Assembly: GCA_036397095.1 (NCBI GenBank)
Contig: DASWJQ010000108.1
Coordinates: forward strand, 6,344-70,343
Direction: 5' to 3'
DNA length: 64,000 nucleotides
Origin: DASWJQ01 sp036397095
Lineage (GTDB): Bacteria > Chloroflexota > Anaerolineae > Anaerolineales > E44-bin32
Numbering within the stretch: the first letter of the stretch is position 1; each line of letters opens with the position of its first letter. Both the position numbers and the translations under genes were made by a program. Of this stretch, positions 18,826-27,238 are shown one piece after another. The notes under the pieces are model-generated. The model was not told the DNA's origin. It did not search any database and saw nothing but the letters and a program-made list of their open reading frames with translations.

Positions 18826-19518
18826 ATGCGCATCGAAGATCTCAACTGGATGGATGTCGAACGTTACCTGGAGCAAGATGATCGTCTGCTCCTGGTGCTT
18901 GGTGCCTGCGAGCAGCATGGCTACCTGAGCCTGCAAACCGATGTACGCATCCCCCTGGCGCTGGCCGATGCCGCCTCGCAGCGCAGCGGCGCCCTGGTGG
19001 CGCCTCCAATCACTTACGGCGTCGCTCCTTGGTACGATAGCTATCCCGGCAATGTCAGCCTGCGTTTGGCGACCTTTCTGCAGGTCGTCGACGATCTGGT
19101 CCGGGCTTTCCACAAACAGGGCTTTCGCCGCTTGCTGGTGATCAACGGTCACGGCGGGAACGCACCGGCAAAGGTGCTGTTGGGCGAAGTTGTGAACCAG
19201 TTGACCGATTTGCGCCTAGGTTGGATTGAATGGTGGACTTCACCAAGTGTCCTCCAACTGGCCGCCAAGCGGGGTTTGGAGCCGACCCACGCCTCGTGGC
19301 TCGAGGCCTTTGCTTTTACCAAAGTTGGCGAGCTGCCATCGGGAGAATCAACCGCGCCGGCGCAGGACAATCGGATTTACTCGGCCGAGGTGGAGCGCGC
19401 AAGGACCGGCGTTGGCCCCCTGGGTGGGCCCTATGAGGTCAGCGACGAAATCCAGGAAGCACTGTTCGAGGCGGCCCTCCGTGACATCCTCGAGGCCATT
19501 AAGGCGCTGGATCACTGA
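18826..19518 (+). CDS. creatininase family protein
   Basis: 230 aa from ATG 18826, which is spaced better from AGAGGG than the ATG at 18817. Family motifs are LGACEQHGYLSLQTD with metal-binding Glu and His, and VINGHGGNAP. The family includes creatinine amidohydrolase, formamide hydrolases of riboflavin/F420 biosynthesis and the mycofactocin factor MftE; it hydrolyses amides or peptides with two metal ions. No partner gene fixes the substrate, though the locus has many amide and nitrogen enzymes. RidA follows after about 60 bp with its own -10 candidate. Confidence 0.88.
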   Translation: MRIEDLNWMDVERYLEQDDRLLLVLGACEQHGYLSLQTDVRIPLALADAASQRSGALVAPPITYGVAPWYDSYPGNVSLRLATFLQVVDDLVRAFHKQGFRRLLVINGHGGNAPAKVLLGEVVNQLTDLRLGWIEWWTSPSVLQLAAKRGLEPTHASWLEAFAFTKVGELPSGESTAPAQDNRIYSAEVERARTGVGPLGGPYEVSDEIQEALFEAALRDILEAIKALDH

Positions 19519-19540
19519 TTGCCAGGGGACGCCGAGGGCG

Positions 19541-19546
19541 TACAAT
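19541..19546 (+). promoter_or_regulatory. -10 candidate for ridA
   Basis: TACAAT 33 bp upstream of the RidA start, the same hexamer as several other promoters in the window. The -35 is not clear. Confidence 0.4.
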
Positions 19547-19579
19547 CGCAAGTTGAAAACAGGTTCGAAGGAGCACTAG

Positions 19580-19987
19580 ATGAGGGGCAGAGGCAAGGAA
19601 GTGCTAATTGCCAGCCAGGCGCCCAAGGCGCTTGGGCCTTATTCGGCCGGGATCCGGTCGAACGGGATGATCTTCACCTCGGGCAATGTCGGCATCGACC
19701 CGGCCACCGGCAAGCTGGTAGACGGGGGTATCGAGGCCGAAACGCGGCAAGCGCTGGCCAATCTGGCGGCGGTGCTGGCCGCCGGCGGCTCATCGCTTGA
19801 CCGAGTACTTAAGACAACTGTCTTCCTGGCCAACATGGATGACTATGCTGCCATGAACCAGGTATATGCTGAGCATTTTGGGCAGGACCCCCCGGCCCGC
19901 TCCGCGGTCCAGGTGGTGCGGCTGCCCGCCGGAGCTCAGGTGGAGATCGAAGCGATCGCCGTGGTCGAGGAGCGGCTTGGCGACTAG
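19580..19987 (+). CDS. RidA family enamine/imine deaminase
   Basis: 135 aa, typical length. Signatures are GPYSAGIRSNGMIFTSG, a central VLKTTVFLANMDDYAAMN, the conserved Arg in PPARSAVQV and the C-terminal VEIEAIAV. RidA proteins hydrolyse reactive 2-aminoacrylate and related imines released by PLP enzymes; some paralogues act in catabolism, for example of aminoacrylate from pyrimidines. It stands between the creatininase-like gene and a two-component system. Housekeeping or catabolic roles are both possible. Confidence 0.94.
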   Translation: MRGRGKEVLIASQAPKALGPYSAGIRSNGMIFTSGNVGIDPATGKLVDGGIEAETRQALANLAAVLAAGGSSLDRVLKTTVFLANMDDYAAMNQVYAEHFGQDPPARSAVQVVRLPAGAQVEIEAIAVVEERLGD

Positions 19988-20005
19988 CTGTCGGCGGGGC
20001 GCACG

Positions 20006-20692
20006 ATGAGCGGCCAGCTGATCCTGCTCGTCGACGACGAGGCCCACATCCTCGAGTTGTGCCGGCTCTACCTGGAGCGCGACGGGTTCCAGGTGCTGGC
20101 GGCCCAAGACGGCGCCGCCGGCTTGGCGCTCTACCAAGACAAGCACCCCGATTTTCTCGTGCTCGACTTGATGCTGCCCGAGGTCGACGGCTTCGAAGTG
20201 TGCCGGCGCATCCGGGCGCAGTCAAGCGTTCCCATCCTTATGTTGACGGCGCGCGATGACGACGTCGACAAGATCGTCGGTCTGGAACTCGGGGCCGACG
20301 ACTATCTGACCAAGCCATTTAACCCGCGAGAACTGGTCGCCCGTATTAAGACCATCCTGCGCCGCAGCCAGAGTCAGCCGGCCGCAGACGACGGGGAAGA
20401 GCCGCGGATGGTCGGGGATGTGCGCCTCGATCCACTGCGGCGGGAGGTAGAGGTCGGAGGGAAATCGGTTGACCTGCGCACCAAGGAGTTCGATCTGCTG
20501 CGGGCGTTCCTCGACCACCCGGGCATCGTGTTGACTCGCGAGAAGTTGCTCGAACTGGTCTGGGGCTACGATTATTATGGGCAAACGCGCACCGTTGACG
20601 TGCACGTTGCTCACCTGCGCAAGCATCTGGCCGGCTCGGCCAATGTTCGCCTAGAAACGGTGACCGGCGTCGGCTACAAGCTGGTCGCCTGA
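20006..20692 (+). CDS. OmpR/PhoB family response regulator
   Basis: 228 aa. The receiver domain has acidic residues in LLVDDEAHILELC, the phospho-acceptor Asp in LVLDLMLPEVDGFEV, Thr in MLTARDDD and Lys in DYLTKPFNPREL. The C-terminal winged helix shows LRTKEFDLLRAFLDHPG and RTVDVHVAHLRKHL. It binds DNA after phosphorylation by the histidine kinase that starts 4 bp after its stop. Target genes are not evident. Confidence 0.96.
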   Translation: MSGQLILLVDDEAHILELCRLYLERDGFQVLAAQDGAAGLALYQDKHPDFLVLDLMLPEVDGFEVCRRIRAQSSVPILMLTARDDDVDKIVGLELGADDYLTKPFNPRELVARIKTILRRSQSQPAADDGEEPRMVGDVRLDPLRREVEVGGKSVDLRTKEFDLLRAFLDHPGIVLTREKLLELVWGYDYYGQTRTVDVHVAHLRKHLAGSANVRLETVTGVGYKLVA

Positions 20693-20696
20693 CTTG

Positions 20697-22121
20697 ATGC
20701 TGCGCTCCTTGCACTTGCGCCTGTTGCTTTCCCACCTGCTGGTTGGCGGGCTGGTCCTCTTGCTCCTGGGTGTCAGCTTCCTGGTGCTGGTCAGCGGCGA
20801 GCGAACCGCTGACCGCCTGGTTTTCGAGCGACTCGACACGATCGCTCGCGTCGCCACGGCGCAGGAACGGCTCCGTGCTTCGACCGACGACGTGCCGATC
20901 CAACGGCTACTTCCCATTCTGGGCCGCGTGATTGGCGCCCAGGCGTTGCTGGTCAACGAACGCGGTCAACCAACGTTGGATCCGGCCAGCGGCACACCGT
21001 TGCCCCCGCTGGCGACCGTCGTGGAGGCGCTGGAAGCGCCCGAACAAGCGGCCGCCTTCACTGCCGACGACGGCTCCCGCTGGTTGGTGGTTGCTCGTGA
21101 ATTGGGACCTAGACGCACGCTGGTCGTCCTGGCGCCCCGGCCTACGATCCGCACACTGGCCCTGATTCTGCAGGACACCGTCGGTCCTCTGTGGCAGGCC
21201 GGATTGGTGGCATTGCTGGCCTCCGTGGTGCTGGCCGCCTTGCTGGCCCGCTGGATTGCGGCACCGCTGCAGCGGGCCGCTGCCGCCGCCGGCCGGGTGG
21301 CAGCCGGCGATTACGAGCAGCGCCTCGATCCCGCCGGCCCCGAAGAAACACGCCGATTGGCTGGCGCTTTCAACCAGATGGTCCAGCAGGTCCGCCTCAG
21401 TCGGCAAGCGCAGCGCGACTTCGTTGCCAACGTTTCCCATGAACTTAAGACCCCTTTGACCTCGATCCAGGGGTTCGGCCAGGCGATCGCCGATGGCACG
21501 GCGCGAGGCGGCGAATCGCTGGAGCGGGCGGGGCAGGTCATCGTCCAGGAGGCGGCCAGGCTTGGGCGTCTGGTGGATGATCTGCTGGCCCTGACGCGCT
21601 TCGACGCGGGTCAGGCCATGATCGATCGGAGGTTGATCGATCCGGCCACAGTCCTGGCGGCGGCGCACGAACGCATGCAGATTGCCGCCGCCGAACAGGG
21701 CGTGGAGCTTAGCCTGACAGCCAAGCCGCTGCCCCCCTTGCCGGCCGACCCCGACCGTTTGCTGCAGGTCATGACCAACCTGATCGCAAACGCCATCCAG
21801 CACACAGCCCGCGGCGGGCGGATTCTGGTAGCTGGCCAGGCCGATGCCGAATGGCTGCGGCTGACCGTCGAGGACAACGGACCGGGGATCGCCCCCGAGC
21901 ATCTGCCGCGCATCTTCGAGCGTTTCTACCGGGCAGACCCAGCCCGGCCGGCGGCAGCCGGCCGCGGGTCGGGCCTGGGGCTGGCCATCGCCGAAGAGAT
22001 CGTTCGTGCCCACGGTGGACGGGTTGACGTCTGGAGCCAACCGGGTGTCGGCAGCCGCTTTACGGTGGTGCTGCCGTTGGCGCCGGAGGCGGCCTCCACG
22101 ATCTCGGCCAGACGCCGGTGA
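20697..22121 (+). CDS. sensor histidine kinase
   Basis: 474 aa from ATG 20697. It has an N-terminal membrane helix (residues 7-29), an extracellular sensor of about 120 residues, a second helix near 160-180, a HAMP segment, a dimerisation domain with the phospho-His in FVANVSHELKTPLTSIQG and an ATPase domain with NLIANAIQHT, DNGPGIAPEHLPRIFERF and GSGLGLAIAEEI. It phosphorylates the response regulator encoded just upstream. The two form a standard PhoR/PhoB-style pair; the signal is unknown. Confidence 0.96.
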   Translation: MLRSLHLRLLLSHLLVGGLVLLLLGVSFLVLVSGERTADRLVFERLDTIARVATAQERLRASTDDVPIQRLLPILGRVIGAQALLVNERGQPTLDPASGTPLPPLATVVEALEAPEQAAAFTADDGSRWLVVARELGPRRTLVVLAPRPTIRTLALILQDTVGPLWQAGLVALLASVVLAALLARWIAAPLQRAAAAAGRVAAGDYEQRLDPAGPEETRRLAGAFNQMVQQVRLSRQAQRDFVANVSHELKTPLTSIQGFGQAIADGTARGGESLERAGQVIVQEAARLGRLVDDLLALTRFDAGQAMIDRRLIDPATVLAAAHERMQIAAAEQGVELSLTAKPLPPLPADPDRLLQVMTNLIANAIQHTARGGRILVAGQADAEWLRLTVEDNGPGIAPEHLPRIFERFYRADPARPAAAGRGSGLGLAIAEEIVRAHGGRVDVWSQPGVGSRFTVVLPLAPEAASTISARRR

Positions 22122-22127
22122 TATAAT
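22122..22127 (+). promoter_or_regulatory. -10 element upstream of the membrane metalloprotease gene
   Basis: TATAAT 31 bp upstream of the protease start, right after the kinase stop codon. No good -35 is seen. Confidence 0.45.
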
Positions 22128-22158
22128 CCGCCGATCTTTTCGCCGCCAGGAGGATTGG

Positions 22159-24195
22159 ATGGAAGCCGAAAGCCGGCCAGGCTGGCTTTGGTTGGTGCTG
22201 GCCCTGATCGTCACGTTGTTTTGCTGTCTGTGTGTGCTTGTCATTGTTGGCGGCGCCTCGTTCCTGGTAGTTCGGTCTGCCGACGGCGGAATGGATCCAT
22301 CGCCCGTTCAAGAAGAGACCCAGTCTGTGCCGACGCCGGTGCGGCCGCCGGATGGCAGCAACCAGATCCCGGACGAGGCCTTCGAAACGCTCCAGGCCTT
22401 ACGCGACACGTTCGTGCCGATTGCCGATCCGATCGACTTGGCCCAGCGCCTGACCGGTCTACCCGAGATCTCCCGCACTGTCAGCGACAGCGCCGAGCCG
22501 ATCGAAACCGGTGCGATTAAGACCTTCTGGGCGTCCGATGTCGACACCAATGAGAATTTCCAACTGGACGCCGAGCTGACATATGCCACCGATCACGTCT
22601 ACTTCTGGGTTGAACAGGGGGTTGACGTCAATCTCAACGAAGTCCGCGATCTGGTGGACACTTTCGAGGATGAGATCTACCCGACCAATCGAGCGTTCTT
22701 CGGTTCGGAGTGGAGCCCCGGCGTTGATGGGGACGAGCATTTGTACATCCTTTTTGCCCGCGGCCTGGGGTTTTCGATCGCCGGCTATTTCGCCTCGAAT
22801 GACTCCTATCCGCCGGCCGTGCATGAATTCTCCAACGGCCATGAAATGTTCTATCTCAGCGCCGACAATCTTGATCTGACCGATGAGTTCACCTACGGCG
22901 TGTTGGCCCATGAGTTCCAGCACATGATCCACTGGAACCTGGACCGCAACGAAGAGACCTGGATGAACGAAGGTTTCGCCGAAGTGGCCGCCCTGCTCAA
23001 CGAATACGACGTAGGCGGTTTCGACTTTGCCTACGCCAGCCGCCCCGACCAGATTCTGACCTACTGGCCGTCTGAGCCGGGGACGGCCGGGGGGCACTAC
23101 GGTCAGGCGTTCCTGTTCTTGGCCTATTACCTGCAGCGGTTCGGACCGGAAGCAACCCAGGCCCTGGTCGCCAATCCGGAGAATGGGCTCGACTCGATCG
23201 ATGGCGCCCTGGCCGAGTTGGGTGAACTGGACGAGAACACGGGAGCCCTGCTGACAGCCGATGATGTTTATCGTGACTGGGCGGTGGCGATGGTGCTGCA
23301 AGAGCCGGCGCACGCCGACGGTCGTTATGCCATCAGCATCTACAATGGTGCGCCCCGCGCCAACCTGAGTGACGAATTCACCTCTTGTCCGGTGTCGCCG
23401 GAGCAGCGGGCCGTCTTCCCCTACGGGGTTGACTACGTTCGCATCCGCTGCGATGCGCCGCACCGGGTGGTGTTCGAAGGGGCCAACCTGACCCAGGTGG
23501 TGCCGGCGGATCCTCATTCCGGCGATTACGCATTCTGGTCCAACCGTGGCGACGAGTCCGACATGACGTTGACCCGGGCCTTCGACCTGACCGGGGCAAG
23601 TGGCGACGTGGTCCTGGACTACTGGGTTTGGTACGACATCGAAGAGGGTTGGGACTACCTGTATCTCGAGGTGTCGGCCGATGGCGGAGAGACCTGGGAA
23701 ATCCTGAGGACACCGTCGGGCACGGACGACGATCCGTCCGGCAATTCGTTCGGTTGGGCGTACACGGCCACCAGCGGCGGGAGCTCCCGGGCCGAATGGA
23801 TCCAGGAGTCGATCGATCTTTCCGACTATGCCGGCCAGGAGATCTTGCTGCGTTTCGAGTATGTGACCGATGCCGCCGTCAACGGCGAAGGTCTGCTGCT
23901 TGACGATGTGTCGATTGACGCCATCGGCTACGCCGAGGATTTCGAAGACGGCGAAGGTGATTGGCAAGCCGCCGGCTTCGCCCGGATCTACAACCGGCTG
24001 CCGCAGACGTACCGGTTGGCGTTGATCGAGCGCGGGGATGATCTGCGGGTGACCGAGGTGCCGTTGAGCGAGGATGGCCGGGCAGTGGTCGATCTGCCCT
24101 TCGGCGCGTCGGTTGACGAGTTCACGCTGGTCATCATCAACACCGCCCGCCACACCTGGCAGGCGGCACCCTACACCCTGACTATCGAACCCTGA
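22159..24195 (+). CDS. membrane-anchored M6-like metalloprotease with C-terminal beta domain
   Basis: 678 aa. ATG 22159 follows AGGAGG. A single hydrophobic helix (about residues 10-35) anchors the protein, and the rest should be outside. The zinc motif HEFQHMIHW (HExxH) with Glu in WMNEGFAEV resembles immune-inhibitor-A (M6) and related gluzincin-type proteases. The C-terminal part contains FWSNRGDESDMTLTR and LLLDDVSI, typical of the MAM/jelly-roll domain found at the end of such proteases. It probably digests extracellular proteins. It has its own promoter and terminator, so it is monocistronic. Confidence 0.88.
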   Translation: MEAESRPGWLWLVLALIVTLFCCLCVLVIVGGASFLVVRSADGGMDPSPVQEETQSVPTPVRPPDGSNQIPDEAFETLQALRDTFVPIADPIDLAQRLTGLPEISRTVSDSAEPIETGAIKTFWASDVDTNENFQLDAELTYATDHVYFWVEQGVDVNLNEVRDLVDTFEDEIYPTNRAFFGSEWSPGVDGDEHLYILFARGLGFSIAGYFASNDSYPPAVHEFSNGHEMFYLSADNLDLTDEFTYGVLAHEFQHMIHWNLDRNEETWMNEGFAEVAALLNEYDVGGFDFAYASRPDQILTYWPSEPGTAGGHYGQAFLFLAYYLQRFGPEATQALVANPENGLDSIDGALAELGELDENTGALLTADDVYRDWAVAMVLQEPAHADGRYAISIYNGAPRANLSDEFTSCPVSPEQRAVFPYGVDYVRIRCDAPHRVVFEGANLTQVVPADPHSGDYAFWSNRGDESDMTLTRAFDLTGASGDVVLDYWVWYDIEEGWDYLYLEVSADGGETWEILRTPSGTDDDPSGNSFGWAYTATSGGSSRAEWIQESIDLSDYAGQEILLRFEYVTDAAVNGEGLLLDDVSIDAIGYAEDFEDGEGDWQAAGFARIYNRLPQTYRLALIERGDDLRVTEVPLSEDGRAVVDLPFGASVDEFTLVIINTARHTWQAAPYTLTIEP

Positions 24196-24223
24196 GTCTA
24201 GTGACTTTAGCGCAGTAGGCGAG

Positions 24224-24254
24224 AAAAGGGCTGCCCCACGGGGCACCCCTTTCG
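24224..24254 (+). terminator. terminator after the metalloprotease gene
   Basis: Stem AAAGGG and TGCCCC pairing with GGGGCA and CCCTTT around a short loop, with one C-C mismatch. The following T-run is interrupted. It lies 30 bp after the stop. Confidence 0.65.
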
Positions 24255-24357
24255 ATTCTCAACTGGTGCGCCCCAGGCAGAAGTTCAGCCAGACGTAGTC
24301 TCCGATGGGCGTAGATTCTTGAGTATCGCACCCAGACTGGGACAGAGCCGTGAACAA

Positions 24358-24387
24358 TGTAGGGACGTTGTATACAACGTCCCTACA
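24358..24387. repeat. 30-bp perfect palindrome (REP-like)
   Basis: A perfect 30-bp self-complementary sequence beginning TGTAGGGACGTTG. A related palindrome occurs at 30113-30134. This is the kind of short extragenic palindrome scattered through many genomes; no gene overlaps it. Confidence 0.8.
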
Positions 24388-24486
24388 CAGGCTACGCATT
24401 CATTGATCGCCGAGGATGAAAGAGGAATCCCGCAATCCCTGCGCGGTCCTTGCGTGTGCCCCCTGCGCTAACGGCAGAGTTTGGGC

Positions 24487-24702
24487 TCAGCCCTCGCCTT
24501 GTCGCATGGACTCCAACTCGGCTTCCAACTGGGCGCGCCGCATGCGGTACGCGTCACTCATCTCATCCCGTAGGGAGCCAAGACGGCTGGTAGCCCGCTG
24601 GCGCAGTTGGTCACCGGAGGCCGGGGTAATCAGCAGGGCGACCACCGAGCCGGCCAATGCGCCGCAAAAGGCGCCCGCGACGAAATTCATGAATCGGCGC
24701 AT
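24487..24702 (-). CDS. YtxH-like small membrane protein
   Basis: 71 aa, ATG after a perfect AGGAGGTGA. The N-terminal FVAGAFCGALAGSVVALL is a glycine-rich membrane segment followed by LLITPASGDQLRQR and a charged helical tail (RLGSLRDEMSDAYRMRR). This layout is that of YtxH/gas-vesicle-type small proteins often linked to envelope stress. It has no operon partner. Its role here is unknown. Confidence 0.82.
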   Translation of the reverse strand: MRRFMNFVAGAFCGALAGSVVALLITPASGDQLRQRATSRLGSLRDEMSDAYRMRRAQLEAELESMRQGEG

Positions 24703-24810
24703 AGTTCACCTCCTCTTTCCCTTCCATTATCCCATAGGTCGCGCCTGGGCCTGACTGTGACAGGTCATGGCCTGGGGTACACTCGGGGCAACGAGCTATA
24801 GGAGGCAGAC

Positions 24811-25062
24811 GTGTTGATCAGCATCGCGATTGAATACTGCGCGGTTTGACACTACGCCGACAGAGCCATCGGTCGGATGGCAGAGCTATTGAAGGCGTAC
24901 GAAACAAAGATCGAGAAGATTGCACTAGTTCCCTCGGAAGGCGGCCGCTTCGAGGTGACGGTCAATGGACAACTTCTATACTCGAAGCTTGAGACCGGTC
25001 GACACCTGGAAGACGGAGAGATCGTCGAAATCGTTGGCCGCCACCTGGACGAGCAGGGCTGA
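24811..25062 (+). CDS. SelW-like (Rdx family) selenoprotein with in-frame TGA (Sec)
   Basis: 83 aa if TGA at 24847-24849 is read as selenocysteine. GTG 24811 follows GGAGG with 5-base spacing. The N-terminus reads IEYCAVU, the CxxU redox motif of SelW/SelT/SelH proteins, then HYADRAIGRM and, after the TGA, KIEKIALVPSEGGRFEV, VNGQLLYSKLETGR and IVEIVGRHL, the full Rdx thioredoxin-like fold. The usual caller start at ATG 24877 would delete the first strand, the redox motif and the first helix. A small hairpin follows the TGA (24857-24876). The function is probably thiol/selenol redox. Sec machinery genes (selA-D) are not in the window, so readthrough is inferred. Confidence 0.85.
24857..24876 (+). 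promoter_or_regulatory. candidate bacterial SECIS hairpin
   Basis: Five perfect base pairs (CCGAC with GTCGG) close a 10-base loop AGAGCCATCG that has G at its second position, as bacterial SECIS loops usually do. The loop starts 12 bases after the TGA at 24847-24849. Spacing and pairing fit only approximately, and bacterial SECIS elements vary, so this is a candidate. Confidence 0.5.
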
Positions 25063-25104
25063 GTTGGCCGCTTCAAGGGCCGCCCACTTGTAGTCGGGAG
25101 CACC

Positions 25105-25554
25105 ATGCGGGTATTGCTGCAGCGGGTGCAAGCCGGCCGCGTCTCGGTCACGGGTGAGATGATTGCCGCCATCGAAAAGGGCCTGGTCTTGCTCGTTGGT
25201 GTAGTGCACGGCGACGGGCCGGAACAAGCCAAGTGGCTGGCGGCCAAGTGCGCCGGCTTGCGGGTGTTCGAGGACGAAGCCGGCAAGATCAACCTGTCCG
25301 TGCTCGACATCGGTGGCCAGGCCCTGGTTGTATCCCAGTTCACGCTCTATGCCGATGTGCGCAAGGGCCGCCGGCCTAGCTTTACTGACGCCGCCGAGCC
25401 GGAATTGGCGGAACGACTGGTCGGGGAGTTCGCCCACGCGCTGGCGGCCGAGGGGGTCCCAACGCAAACCGGGCAATTCGCGGCCCACATGCTGGTGGAA
25501 ATCCAAAATGATGGGCCGGTGACGATTCTGCTTGAGCGAAGCTCAGACTCCTAA
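25105..25554 (+). CDS. dtd: D-aminoacyl-tRNA deacylase
   Basis: 149 aa, the standard length. It starts MRVLLQRVQAGRVSV, has the SQFTLYADVRKGRRP motif (SQxT active-site loop) and the C-terminal NDGPVTILLE (NxGP motif) that rejects L-amino acids. It hydrolyses D-Tyr and other D-aminoacyl or Gly-mischarged Ala tRNAs. A ribosome site GGGAG precedes it. A terminator follows. Confidence 0.97.
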   Translation: MRVLLQRVQAGRVSVTGEMIAAIEKGLVLLVGVVHGDGPEQAKWLAAKCAGLRVFEDEAGKINLSVLDIGGQALVVSQFTLYADVRKGRRPSFTDAAEPELAERLVGEFAHALAAEGVPTQTGQFAAHMLVEIQNDGPVTILLERSSDS

Positions 25555-25580
25555 AGCAATCAGATAGGGCTACACAAGAC

Positions 25581-25607
25581 AACAGCGCGCCGTGAGGGGC
25601 GCTGTTT
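25581..25607 (+). terminator. terminator after dtd
   Basis: Eight-base stem AACAGCGC with GCGCTGTT and a ten-base loop, followed by TTT. It lies between convergent genes and could also act on the minus strand, where AACA follows. Confidence 0.65.
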
Positions 25608-25631
25608 GGATTCGGTGAAGGCTGGGATGGG

Positions 25632-26378
25632 TCAGCCGGCACCGGCTTGGCCGACGACAGGCAGCGGTGCAGCCTCCTCGGACGGGGCGGGCCGGCCGGC
25701 AATGACGAAGCCGGCGAACATCAACACTGCCGCGACCAATTCACCGACATACAGGTAGGAGCCGATGCCGAAGCGGGTGAGCGAAGAGGCGAATCCAATG
25801 GAGAGGGCGCCGGCGGCGATGAGCACGTTCCCGACGACCCGGTTGGGCATAACACGTTTACGCCAAAACAGGAATGACGACCAGAGTGCACCCCCAACCA
25901 GCGTGACCAGGCCGTAGATGTTGAAGAACGGCGTGGTCAGGCGCACGGTGGCGCCATCGCTGATGGCCGGCATGATCTCCCGATATTGCTCGGAAATGGC
26001 CACGCCAGGTGTGAATGCTGCCTCGTTAAGATCAGGCATGATCTGCAGCATCATCACGGTCGCGACCAGGCTGCCGACGACCAGGATGGCGGTGATCACG
26101 TGCACCCATCGCTTGCGGAACAACAGATAGACCGTGCCATGGCCGATCCAGCCGGCGTTGAGGGCGGCGCCGAAGAGGTACCAACTGAAGAAGACCCACC
26201 GGTTCCAATTCAGGGCCAGAAAGGCCTCGGCAAAGCTGCCGGTGCCGAACATCGCCAGGCCCAACCCCCAGAACAGGAAATGCGGCTTGCGGCGGATGGC
26301 GTATTTCTGCAACACCCAGATGGTGAAACCGGCCATGATGGCGGTCGAAAGGAACGGCAAGATCAGATTCAGGCTCAT
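25632..26378 (-). CDS. seven-helix integral membrane protein, unknown family
   Basis: 248 aa. I do not recognise a named family. Seven hydrophobic segments are visible, starting with LILPFLSTAIMAGFTIWVL at the N-terminus; an external loop of about 40 residues (around 115-150) and a short acidic, proline-rich cytoplasmic tail follow. Conserved-looking polar residues within helices (FWGLGLAMFGTGSFAEAF, WNRWVFFSWYLFGAALN) hint at ligand binding or small-molecule sensing. It is the last gene of a three-gene operon after a MerR-type regulator and a 57-aa membrane peptide. Confidence 0.7.
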   Translation of the reverse strand: MSLNLILPFLSTAIMAGFTIWVLQKYAIRRKPHFLFWGLGLAMFGTGSFAEAFLALNWNRWVFFSWYLFGAALNAGWIGHGTVYLLFRKRWVHVITAILVVGSLVATVMMLQIMPDLNEAAFTPGVAISEQYREIMPAISDGATVRLTTPFFNIYGLVTLVGGALWSSFLFWRKRVMPNRVVGNVLIAAGALSIGFASSLTRFGIGSYLYVGELVAAVLMFAGFVIAGRPAPSEEAAPLPVVGQAGAG

Positions 26379-26405
26379 CTCTCTCTCCAGGGCTCGGCTA
26401 CACGC

Positions 26406-26579
26406 TTATTGAAATGGGATGAAACCCAGCAGGATGCCGGCGGCGAAAACGATCAAACCTACGGTAATGATCCCCAGTACGACCAGCAGGGCCGGCACGA
26501 CGCGTTCAAAGAATGCCGAGTCGGCAGGCATGCGGTTGCTGCCGGGTCGGGGATCCGGCTTGTCGGGTTGATCGGTCAT
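26406..26579 (-). CDS. 57-aa single-helix membrane peptide
   Basis: A short gene starting MTDQPDKPDPRPGSN, then one membrane helix around VVPALLVVLGIITVGLIVF and ending LGFIPFQ. Its ATG overlaps the stop of the MerR-like regulator (ATGA), and the seven-helix protein follows after 27 bp, so it is very probably expressed by coupling. The overlap, codon use like its neighbours and the clean hydrophilic-then-hydrophobic layout support a real gene. The function is unknown. Confidence 0.7.
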   Translation of the reverse strand: MTDQPDKPDPRPGSNRMPADSAFFERVVPALLVVLGIITVGLIVFAAGILLGFIPFQ

Positions 26580-27214
26580 TTGCTGCCTTCGGCCTGCTTG
26601 TAGGCGTCGACCACAGCCAATTGAAGTGCGTTCATCACCGGGTTAAGGCGGCGCAGCAGGCGCACGTTGTGTTCGGGCCGAACGGGTACCTCGGCGGGTA
26701 GCTCGAAGGTGGTCTCGACCAGGTTGTCGCGAAAGAACATGGCGATCTCCATGGCTTGTTTGAGATTTAGACCCGCTTGCTGTGCTGTGGCGGCGTACCC
26801 CTGGCCCAATTGGCCAACCTCGTGGAGCAGTTCGTCGCCGCCCTCTGGCAGGGATACATAACGCAGGACTAGGGCCAGCAAGCGACGGCCGAGCTCCCGC
26901 CCGCGCTGCCGGTCATGTTCGCCAAAGGCAGTCAACCAGGCCGGAGTGGTGCTGGCGCTGATCTGCGTGCGGGTGTTGGCCAATGCATGCTGGGCCCAGA
27001 CGGTCGGCAGTTCGGCGCCCGTCGGTTGGCGTCCCTCGTCCGCCATCCGATCCAGGTCGGCAGCCGCAAAGCGCCGATGCCCCCCGGGCGTGACCATCGC
27101 CGGCAGATTGCCGTCGTCGGCCCAACGGCGGATCGTCGAAGGATGGACGCCGAGCCGTTCGGCGGCCTGAGTCGTTGTCAGCCAGTCTGGCTTAGGGAGA
27201 GAAGTGCCCTGCAT
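26576..27214 (-). CDS. MerR/excisionase-type HTH regulator with helical C-terminal domain
   Basis: 212 aa from ATG 27214. The N-terminal winged helix TTTQAAERLGVHPSTIRRW, NLPAMVTPGGHRRF is clear. The remaining 140 residues are helical (RGRELGRRLLALVLRYV, LNLKQAMEIAMFFRDNLV) and may bind a ligand or signalling partner; I do not recognise the domain. It heads an operon with two membrane proteins, so it may respond to or control them. The promoter region holds the palindrome TGTAAATATACA, which overlaps the likely promoter and suggests self-regulation. Confidence 0.82.
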   Translation of the reverse strand: MQGTSLPKPDWLTTTQAAERLGVHPSTIRRWADDGNLPAMVTPGGHRRFAAADLDRMADEGRQPTGAELPTVWAQHALANTRTQISASTTPAWLTAFGEHDRQRGRELGRRLLALVLRYVSLPEGGDELLHEVGQLGQGYAATAQQAGLNLKQAMEIAMFFRDNLVETTFELPAEVPVRPEHNVRLLRRLNPVMNALQLAVVDAYKQAEGSK

Positions 27215-27238
27215 TGGCGTTCCATACGGGATCGGGCC

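Noticed and set aside
22459..24246. A 595-codon minus-strand frame across the metalloprotease gene
   Set aside because: Same reason: antisense of a well-supported gene with a promoter, ribosome site, zinc motif and terminator.
24877..25062. A complete 61-residue protein starting at ATG 24877
   Set aside because: That start has no ribosome site and removes the first strand, redox motif and helix of the Rdx fold; the GTG at 24811 with GGAGG and readthrough of TGA explains the sequence better.
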